Below the pieces are notes generated by a model, which saw only the letters and a program-made list of their open reading frames with translations, ran no database searches and was not told the DNA's origin. This document shows, piece after piece, positions 57,862 to 64,000 of a stretch of DNA of 64,000 nt. Every line of letters starts with the position of its first letter. The first letter of the stretch is position 1. Source of the DNA: DATFNI01 sp963712305 (GTDB lineage: Bacteria; Bacteroidota; Rhodothermia; Balneolales; DATFMH01). Made by a program: the position numbers and the translations under genes. The stretch lies in assembly GCA_963712305.1 (NCBI GenBank), contig CAVQHI010000001.1, forward strand, positions 1,054,001 to 1,118,000, given 5' to 3'.

Positions 57862-59418
57862 ATGTCTAATGCAGGATTAATAAAGCAACTCATAGACAAA
57901 CGTACAGAAGCCCGCATGGGTGGTGGTGAAAAGCGAATTGATGCACAGCATACAAAAGGAAAGCTGACCGCTCGCGAACGCATAAATTTACTGCTTGATG
58001 ATGGAAGCTTCGAAGAATATGATATGTTTGTCACACATCGGTGCACCAACTTTGGAATGGAGGATAAAAAATTCCTGACAGATGGTGTTGTAACCGGTCG
58101 CGGAACAGTCGATGGACGACTGGTATATGTCTTCTCACAAGATTTTACCATTTTTGGAGGATCTCTGTCCGAAACCTTTGCCGAAAAAATTGTCAAGGTG
58201 ATGGACCAGGCGATGAAAGTCGGAGCACCGATTATTGGATTTAACGATAGCGGAGGCGCTCGTATCCAGGAAGGTGTTACCAGTCTTGCTGGGTATGCCG
58301 ACATTTTCGAACGTAACATACTGGCATCCGGAGTGATACCACAAATTTCGGCGATCTTCGGTCCATGCGCTGGCGGAGCGGTATATTCTCCTGCACTGAC
58401 TGATTTTACGATTATGACCGACAAGACCAGTTATATGTTTGTCACTGGTCCAAAAGTCGCCAAAACCGTTACGGGAGAAGACATTAATGAAGAAGAACTG
58501 GGTGGAGCAACGGTACACGCAACCAAATCTGGCGTAACCCATTTCGTTGCTGATAATGAAGAAGAAGGCATCCTGTTGATCCGGAAGCTTCTGAGTTATC
58601 TGCCGCAAAACAACCTCGAAGATCCACCTGTCATCAAATGCAATGATCCCATAGACCGGATTGATGATACGCTCAATGAAATTGTACCCGAGAATCCCAA
58701 TGTGCCATATGATGTCACAGACGTGATTCAGACGATTGTCGACGAAGGTGAATTTCTTGAAGTCCATCGCAGATACGCTCGTAACATCGTCATTGGTTTT
58801 TCCCGGTTCAACGGCATGCCTGTCGGAATCGTCGCAAATCAACCCAAGTTTCTGGCCGGTGTCCTGGATATTGACGGATCACGAAAAGCTGCACGATTTG
58901 TCCGTTTTTGTGATGCATTCAATATCCCACTTGTCACCCTCGTGGATGTTCCTGGTTTTCTGCCGGGAAGTGCTCAGGAATACGGCGGCATTATTATGCA
59001 TGGCGCCAAGCTGCTTTTTGCATTCGGTGAAGCCACGGTTCCAAAGATAACTGTCATTCTTCGCAAAGCGTATGGCGGTGCATATGACGTCATGAGTTCC
59101 AAACACTTACGTGGTGACATTAATTATGCATGGCCATCGGCAGAAATAGCTGTGATGGGACCCAAAGGTGCTATGGAAGTCCTCTACGCCAAAGAAATAA
59201 ATAGCAAAGCACCGGAAGAAGCAGCCAGCTTTCTTGCTGAAAAAGAAAAAGAATACCGTGATATGTTTGCCAATCCCTACATAGCCGCACGTTATGGTTA
59301 TATAGACGATATCATAGAACCAAGATACACGAGATTCCGCATCATTCGTGCCCTGCAGACACTGGCTACAAAGAAGCTGGTCAATCCGCCTAAGAAGCAC
59401 TGTAACATCCCACTCTAA
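57862..59418 (+). CDS. mmdA: Carboxyltransferase alpha subunit of a sodium-pumping decarboxylase (methylmalonyl-CoA decarboxylase type)
   Basis: The ~518-residue enzyme has two crotonase-like domains of the acyl-CoA carboxylase beta/MmdA family. The first holds GFNDSGGARIQEGVTSLAGY and PCAGGAVYSPALTDF. The second holds FLPGSAQEYGGIIMHGAKLL and KAYGGAYDVMSSKHLRGD. These form the biotin- and CoA-binding faces. The neighbours (gamma, biotin and beta subunits) show that it works as the carboxyl-transfer part of a sodium-translocating decarboxylase. MmdA is favoured over propionyl-CoA carboxylase by that context. Start ATG 57862 is used; a TTG three codons earlier is possible. Confidence 0.92.
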   Translation: MSNAGLIKQLIDKRTEARMGGGEKRIDAQHTKGKLTARERINLLLDDGSFEEYDMFVTHRCTNFGMEDKKFLTDGVVTGRGTVDGRLVYVFSQDFTIFGGSLSETFAEKIVKVMDQAMKVGAPIIGFNDSGGARIQEGVTSLAGYADIFERNILASGVIPQISAIFGPCAGGAVYSPALTDFTIMTDKTSYMFVTGPKVAKTVTGEDINEEELGGATVHATKSGVTHFVADNEEEGILLIRKLLSYLPQNNLEDPPVIKCNDPIDRIDDTLNEIVPENPNVPYDVTDVIQTIVDEGEFLEVHRRYARNIVIGFSRFNGMPVGIVANQPKFLAGVLDIDGSRKAARFVRFCDAFNIPLVTLVDVPGFLPGSAQEYGGIIMHGAKLLFAFGEATVPKITVILRKAYGGAYDVMSSKHLRGDINYAWPSAEIAVMGPKGAMEVLYAKEINSKAPEEAASFLAEKEKEYRDMFANPYIAARYGYIDDIIEPRYTRFRIIRALQTLATKKLVNPPKKHCNIPL

Positions 59419-59429
59419 CGGAGATCACA

Positions 59430-59789
59430 ATGATAAATCTGCTTGTATTTGATTTCAGCCTGATCACCGAAAGTGAGATTATGATGACATTCGTGGGTAT
59501 GTCAGTCGTCTTTTTTGTCCTATTCCTACTCTACGTAGTGTTTAGCACTATTCCCAAACTGCTGAACTTACGGCTTCTTGATTTTAAAAAAGCTGTCTAT
59601 AAAAATGAAGAAAAGAAGGGAAAGGTAGAACTGACCGGTGAAATTAACGCGGCCATAAGCATGGCCTTGTACCTGTATCTGGAGGAACAACACGACGACG
59701 AAGATATGGTCCTGACCCAGGAGAAAGTCTCACGTATCTACTCACCCTGGAGTTCCAAAATTTACGGTGTCATGCAATCCCAGCAATAA
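59430..59789 (+). CDS. Gamma/delta subunit of the sodium-pumping decarboxylase (OadG/MmdD type)
   Basis: The 119-residue protein has one membrane span (TFVGMSVVFFVLFLLYVVFS) and then a charged cytoplasmic tail (EINAAISMALYLYLEEQHDDED). This matches OadG/MmdD-type subunits, which anchor the carboxyltransferase to the membrane beta subunit. It follows the alpha gene by 11 bp, has GGAG before the ATG, and its stop lies 10 bp before the biotin-carrier gene start. Confidence 0.85.
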   Translation: MINLLVFDFSLITESEIMMTFVGMSVVFFVLFLLYVVFSTIPKLLNLRLLDFKKAVYKNEEKKGKVELTGEINAAISMALYLYLEEQHDDEDMVLTQEKVSRIYSPWSSKIYGVMQSQQ

Positions 59790-59799
59790 AGAAACTGCT

Positions 59800-60219
59800 A
59801 TGAAAGACTTTAAATTTGTTATTAATGGTAATCAATACTCAGTAACGATCAATAATATTGAAGACAACATTGCCGAGATTGATGTAAACGGATCATCATA
59901 TAAGGTAAAATTACAAAAGGAAATTAAAACTCCTAAAACACCGAAATTGATCCGTACGGCTCTTCCTTCCAAACAGGAAAATAAACCTCTGACCCGTTCA
60001 GGAAAACTAACTGTCATCAAAGCACCTCTTCCCGGAAATATCCTTCAGTTAATGGTTCATGAAGGTGATACGGTTAAAAAAGAACAGAAGCTGATGGTAC
60101 TTGAAGCCATGAAGATGGAGAATCTGATCCTGGCTGAAACAGACGGTGTAATCAAACGCATTGCCGCCCATGTTGGTGATGTTGTATCTCAGGATCAGGT
60201 ATTAGTTGAAATTGAGTAG
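59800..60219 (+). CDS. Biotin carrier subunit of the sodium-pumping decarboxylase
   Basis: This ~139-residue protein ends in a biotinyl domain with the biotin-attachment site EAMKMEN (Lys), preceded by APLPGNILQLMVHEGDTV. The ATG at 59800 is used; the upstream frame overlaps the gamma subunit and lacks a site. It swings the carboxyl group from the alpha subunit to the membrane beta subunit. Confidence 0.93.
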   Translation: MKDFKFVINGNQYSVTINNIEDNIAEIDVNGSSYKVKLQKEIKTPKTPKLIRTALPSKQENKPLTRSGKLTVIKAPLPGNILQLMVHEGDTVKKEQKLMVLEAMKMENLILAETDGVIKRIAAHVGDVVSQDQVLVEIE

Positions 60220-60228
60220 AGGTGAATA

Positions 60229-61365
60229 ATGGAAGGGTTACTAAAATTTCTTGAATACACTGGCTTTGCCAACATCACCTATGGCAATGCCATAATGATT
60301 GTTGTTGGGTGTATTTTCATTTTTCTTGCCATTCGATACGAATATGAGCCACTCTTGCTGGTTCCTATCGGTTTTGGCATAATCATCGGTAATATCCCTT
60401 ACCTTCAAAATGCCGGTTTACAACTTGGCATTTATGAACCGGGAAGTGTGATGAATTACCTGTACTATGGCGTGCTCAAGGGGGTTTATCCACCCTTGAT
60501 ATTTCTGGGTATCGGCGCAATGACCGACTTCTCGACCTTGATATCGAATCCGAAATTGATCCTGCTCGGTGCGGCTGCACAGATTGGTATCTTCCTCACA
60601 TTCCTTGGTGCAATCGCATTAGGTTTCACTCAGGCTGAGGCTGGCTCAATTGGTATCATTGGTGGCGCAGATGGTCCGACGGCTATATTTCTTACATCCA
60701 GACTGGCACCACAACTGATTGGTTCGATCGCCATCGCGGCCTACTCGTATATGGCGCTCGTTCCGGTAATTCAGCCACCCATCATGCGACTACTGACTAC
60801 CGATAAAGAACGACGAATCAAGATGAAGCCACCTCGTGCCGTTTCCAAGACTGAGAAAATCCTGTTCCCTATTATCGGCTTCCTGCTGACAGCATTCATT
60901 GCACCAAGCGCTATGCCGCTTCTGGGAATGCTTTTCTTCGGTAATTTGCTCAAAGAGTCGATGGTAACAAAACGTCTGGCAGATACCGCCCGCACCACTT
61001 TTATCGATATCGTTACAATACTGTTGGGTGTTACTGTCGGTGCATCAACTCAGGCATCAACATTTCTGACACAACAGTCTATAATGATTTTTGTGCTCGG
61101 CGCTTTGTCATTTATGATAGCAACGGCTGCCGGTATTTCATTTGCCAAATTTATGAATCTTTTCCTCTCGAAAGAAAATAAAATCAATCCGCTTATTGGA
61201 TCTGCAGGTGTTTCCGCCGTACCCGACAGTGCACGGGTATCTCAAACCGAAGGGTTGAGAGTCGACTCGAGTAATCACCTTCTTATGCATGCCATGGCTC
61301 CAAACGTAGCGGGCGTTATCGGTTCAGCTATAGCGGCCGGTATCTTAATGAGCTTCTTGATGTAA
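60229..61365 (+). CDS. Sodium-translocating decarboxylase beta subunit
   Basis: The 378-residue membrane protein has about ten spans and the OadB/MmdB/GcdB signature IGIIGGADGPTAIFLTSRLA, with its Asp, plus VIQPPIMRLLTT and SAGVSAVPDSARVSQ. It decarboxylates carboxybiotin and pumps sodium out, making a sodium gradient directly from the decarboxylation. AGAGGTG lies before the ATG. Together with the three preceding genes this is a full four-subunit pump. A strong terminator follows. Confidence 0.95.
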   Translation: MEGLLKFLEYTGFANITYGNAIMIVVGCIFIFLAIRYEYEPLLLVPIGFGIIIGNIPYLQNAGLQLGIYEPGSVMNYLYYGVLKGVYPPLIFLGIGAMTDFSTLISNPKLILLGAAAQIGIFLTFLGAIALGFTQAEAGSIGIIGGADGPTAIFLTSRLAPQLIGSIAIAAYSYMALVPVIQPPIMRLLTTDKERRIKMKPPRAVSKTEKILFPIIGFLLTAFIAPSAMPLLGMLFFGNLLKESMVTKRLADTARTTFIDIVTILLGVTVGASTQASTFLTQQSIMIFVLGALSFMIATAAGISFAKFMNLFLSKENKINPLIGSAGVSAVPDSARVSQTEGLRVDSSNHLLMHAMAPNVAGVIGSAIAAGILMSFLM

Positions 61366-61419
61366 ATCGTTACTAATCGTTTGTTACCCATATGGTTGTG
61401 CCTTAAAGTACGAATAATA

Positions 61420-61457
61420 GGTCCGGTAGAAGTTATGTTTTGCCGGACCTTTTTTTC
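61420..61457 (+). terminator. Rho-independent terminator after the decarboxylase operon
   Basis: AGGTCCGG (61420-61427) pairs with CCGGACCT (61444-61451), followed by a seven-T run. It closes the decarboxylase transcript before the MFS gene. Confidence 0.85.
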
Positions 61458-61594
61458 ATTCTGAATACGCGAGGATTTTTAAAAATAATAACGTTAACAC
61501 TCCCAATCACGGGCAACCTTTGTTTGATGTTTCAAAAATTTATACTAAGATAACGCAATCGAATCCTTAGCGTGTGACGTAAAAAATTAAAAAA

Positions 61595-62986
61595 ATGGCA
61601 AAAAATAATCAGTCAGCTAGCCTTGATCATTCACAAGGCAGTCTGTCTTATCTTATTCTGATCAGCATTGTAGCTGCAATTGGAGGGTTATTATTCGGTT
61701 TTGACACAGCGGTTATCTCCGGAGCTAATGCTTATATAAAGACTCAATTCTCGCTCTCGTCCATCATGGAAGGCTGGATGGTTAGTTCCGTCCTTGTTGG
61801 ATGTACAATTGGCGCTGGTATTGCAGGTACTCTAAGTGATCGTTTCGGGCGCAAGAAAACGATGCTCCTGACGGCTATCCTGTTCACTGCTGGTGGCCTT
61901 GGACAGGCATTGGCAGTAGATCTCGAAATACTGATTATCTTCCGCATTATATGTGGTATGGGTATCGGGATGGCATCAATGCTCTCTCCTATGTACATCG
62001 CCGAAGTGTCACCACCACACCTTCGTGGTCGCCTCGTATCGCTTCAACAGTTGGCCATCGTAACTGGTATCCTGGTAGCCTATTTATCTAACTCGATTAT
62101 TGCTCACACCGAGCTGACTGATGCTCTCAAATGGCGCTGGATGCTTGGAGCAGAGGTCATTCCGGCCGCCATCTACTTTTTCTTATTGTTCTTTGTTCCT
62201 GAGAGCCCACGCTGGCTTACCAAATTTGGCGACATGGAAAAAGCACGTTCCATCATAGCCCGTATTGCCGGTTCAGAAATTGCCAATAAGGAAATTGCAG
62301 AGATCAAAAAATCTCTGCAACAGGAAAAAGGAAAGTTCTCAGAGCTCTTCAAGCCGGGTATCAGGATGGCACTCATTATTGGCGTATCATTGGCAATCCT
62401 GCAACAGTTTGTCGGAATCAACACCGTCATTTATTACGCGCCGATTATTTTCAAAAAGACAGGATTTGGTGCTGCAAGTGCACTTGGAGCCACTGTCTGG
62501 GTCGGTGCCATCAACTTTCTTTTCACGCTTGTTGCCATTTGGCTGATCGATAAGATCGGACGTAAGGCATTACTGCTTTATGGAGCCGTAGGAATGGGTA
62601 TCTCCCTCTTCATGATTGGTCTTTTATTTAAGATGCAAGCTTTTGGCGGTCCATGGATACTCATCTTTATCCTGATGTACATCGCCTGTTTTGCTGCTTC
62701 GTTCGGTCCCGTCGTGTGGGTTATGATCTCAGAAATTTATCCCAATAAAATCAGAGGACGTGCCGCCTCGGTAGCCACCATGTCAAACTGGGTTTCAAAT
62801 TTCTTTGTCACCCTGCTATTCCCGGTCATGCTAGATGGATTGGGTGAACCAATCAGCTTTTGGATCTTCTTTGCATGGTGTATTGTCTCCTTTATCTTCG
62901 TCTATCGTTTCGTCCCTGAAACGAAAGGTAAGTCTCTTGAAGAAATCGAGAAATCATGGGATGTGGTTTCATTTGAGGGAAAGTGA
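61595..62986 (+). CDS. Sugar porter family MFS transporter
   Basis: The 463-residue, 12-span protein has the sugar porter motifs: GGLLFGFDTAVISGA, SDRFGRKKTMLL, PESPRWLTKFGD, QQFVGINTVIYYAP and the end PETKGKSLEEIEKSW. It should import a hexose or related sugar, usually with protons. It shares four bases with the next gene. The sugar is not determined by sequence. Confidence 0.93.
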   Translation: MAKNNQSASLDHSQGSLSYLILISIVAAIGGLLFGFDTAVISGANAYIKTQFSLSSIMEGWMVSSVLVGCTIGAGIAGTLSDRFGRKKTMLLTAILFTAGGLGQALAVDLEILIIFRIICGMGIGMASMLSPMYIAEVSPPHLRGRLVSLQQLAIVTGILVAYLSNSIIAHTELTDALKWRWMLGAEVIPAAIYFFLLFFVPESPRWLTKFGDMEKARSIIARIAGSEIANKEIAEIKKSLQQEKGKFSELFKPGIRMALIIGVSLAILQQFVGINTVIYYAPIIFKKTGFGAASALGATVWVGAINFLFTLVAIWLIDKIGRKALLLYGAVGMGISLFMIGLLFKMQAFGGPWILIFILMYIACFAASFGPVVWVMISEIYPNKIRGRAASVATMSNWVSNFFVTLLFPVMLDGLGEPISFWIFFAWCIVSFIFVYRFVPETKGKSLEEIEKSWDVVSFEGK

Positions 62987-63360
62987 AGAATAAGCAGAGT
63001 TCCAATAATAACGGCAACTGGTTTAATCTGGTCATTCTGGACGTACTGGTCACCGGTTTGGTAGTGATCAGTACTTTCTGGATGCCACCGCTTCTGCATT
63101 ATTTATTATATGGCTACAGTGGACTCCTGCTCATCATGCGTGCTCTTACTCTGATCAATAATGGATTAGGCACACCGATGATCAAAAAAGAACAACAGGT
63201 GCCCGACTGGTTCTACCATGTAAACTACTTCATATGCACGGCTATTTTTTTTATCACTATGGAGTACGTGTTGGGAGGTATGTGGGCTGTAATATGGCTT
63301 CTTTCCTGGATATCAACTCTAAAATCTTCCCGGACTGCAACCAGTTCAAAAAGAGGCTGA
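62983..63360 (+). CDS. Small membrane protein coupled to the MFS transporter gene
   Basis: A 125-residue protein starting at a GTG overlapping the transporter stop (GTGA). It has three or four hydrophobic spans (LVILDVLVTGLVVIST, LLHYLLYGYSGLLLIM, VLGGMWAVIWLL) and a basic tail. I do not recognise the family. The overlap suggests coupled translation, so it may assist the transporter, though this is inferred. Confidence 0.7.
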   Translation: MKNKQSSNNNGNWFNLVILDVLVTGLVVISTFWMPPLLHYLLYGYSGLLLIMRALTLINNGLGTPMIKKEQQVPDWFYHVNYFICTAIFFITMEYVLGGMWAVIWLLSWISTLKSSRTATSSKRG

Positions 63361-63392
63361 TTATAATATCATCTTAAGAGATTTGTCGGTAG

Positions 63393-63414
63393 GTATTCAC
63401 GCTTACGTGAATAC
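63393..63414. other. Perfect hairpin after the transporter operon
   Basis: GTATTCACG pairs exactly with CGTGAATAC around CTTA. No T tract follows, so it is weak as a terminator, but it lies where the operon should end. Confidence 0.45.
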
Positions 63415-63596
63415 TCGTATTTCATTTGCTGTAATCTATTACTAATCTTACTTCTACACTGGGAAATTGAACCGGTGTGACAGCTTCGGATGGATGCACG
63501 TCCCAGCAAAATAATTCAGTAATTTAACTATAAGGCGCTATTCATTTCAGATATTAGATGTCTGGATGCCGATCTAACATTACCCCCTTTATTACC

Positions 63597-64000
63597 ATGA
63601 GAACTCTTGCCAAAAGATTCAATTCAAGAATTTTAGTTTTCGCCTTATTCATTACAACTGTTTCAGCAACTCAGGTCTTCTCGCAGGATACATCGATCGA
63701 TTTACGGAACTGGGGAATTGGCCTTAATACCGGATTCGCCTTGTCCAGCATGAATGTAAAAACAAAGGCACTGCCTTTTTATGGTTTCCACCTTCGCTAC
63801 TCGGCGAATCCAACTCTTGCAATTACGGGTAACTTTGATTTTGGACGCTTTGAGAGTGCTAAAGGTGCCCGTGGCCAATATGCCTATCACTTCACTAACA
63901 ATTACTTTCAATATTACCTGGCTACGCAAACCAATATTTTCCGCCTTCTCAGTATGAATGAAATTGCAAAAACAATGAGTTGGTTTGTCGAGATAGGCGC
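63597..64000 (+). CDS. Outer-membrane beta-barrel protein, 3' end outside window
   Basis: The frame opens at ATG 63597 and runs off the window. It begins with a signal peptide (VFALFITTVSATQVFSQ) and then shows beta-strand-like stretches (LNTGFALSSMNVKTK, LAITGNFDFGRF), as in small OmpA-like or porin-like barrels. Only about 134 residues are visible, so the family is not settled. Confidence 0.65.
   Translation, partial: MRTLAKRFNSRILVFALFITTVSATQVFSQDTSIDLRNWGIGLNTGFALSSMNVKTKALPFYGFHLRYSANPTLAITGNFDFGRFESAKGARGQYAYHFTNNYFQYYLATQTNIFRLLSMNEIAKTMSWFVEIG

Noticed and set aside
57783..58424. Minus-strand gene overlapping the decarboxylase alpha start
   Set aside because: It is the reverse-frame shadow of the well-supported mmdA coding sequence.

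Overview
The window looks like chromosome from a free-living Gram-negative bacterium of the Bacteroidota/Balneolota/Ignavibacteriota (FCB) kind. The clearest sign is the C-terminal sorting domain at the end of the 5526-7853 gene (a KLEQNYPNPFNPST-type start and a final KKMLLLK). Others are many secreted or outer-membrane proteins, glycosidases next to a sodium symporter, and a sodium-translocating decarboxylase. The exact phylum cannot be fixed from this window. No tRNA, rRNA, CRISPR array or prophage was seen.

Layout. Positions 1-636 hold the end of a probable SWIM-zinc-finger protein. Positions 792-5202 (minus strand) hold an ECF sigma factor, its anti-sigma factor, a DUF302 protein, a membrane protein, a peroxiredoxin-like protein and a flavin disulfide reductase, which together look like a redox-response cluster. 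Positions 5526-18384 carry a secreted propeller protein, a GH78 rhamnosidase, a decayed hydrolase fragment, a YncE/phosphoesterase fusion, a dienelactone hydrolase and a GH36-like glycosidase. Positions 18522-22592 continue the sugar theme: a 44-aa membrane peptide, an SSS symporter, a GHMP sugar kinase and an overlapping nucleotidyltransferase. These suggest release, sodium-driven uptake, 1-phosphorylation and NDP activation of a sugar.

Positions 22637-32083 are mostly housekeeping: DUF368 lipid-carrier translocase, pcm, an F420/NADP-type oxidoreductase, cysS, lgt, a phosphohexomutase and a DegT aminotransferase. A RAYT transposase with REP-like repeats sits among them. Positions 32107-37429 hold hisS, an M1 metallopeptidase and a CPA-type antiporter. 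All three reading frames are broken by single-base indels, mostly in homopolymers. Nothing else in the window is broken this way, so local sequence error is the likeliest cause.

Positions 37681-56349 (minus strand) are the most unusual part. Five tightly spaced genes encode a small secreted protein with six hexapeptide repeats, an outer-membrane barrel, a 4030-residue secreted protein with a large internal duplication, a fibronectin-III protein and a TPR protein. I propose they build one envelope or surface assembly, which I cannot match to a characterised system.

Positions 56350-57861 are AT-rich, with one small gene. Positions 57862-61365 encode a complete sodium-pumping biotin decarboxylase. 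A sugar-porter MFS gene, a coupled small membrane protein and the start of an outer-membrane barrel gene finish the window. With a primary sodium pump, a sodium symporter and a sodium/proton-type antiporter nearby, sodium is probably an important coupling ion here.
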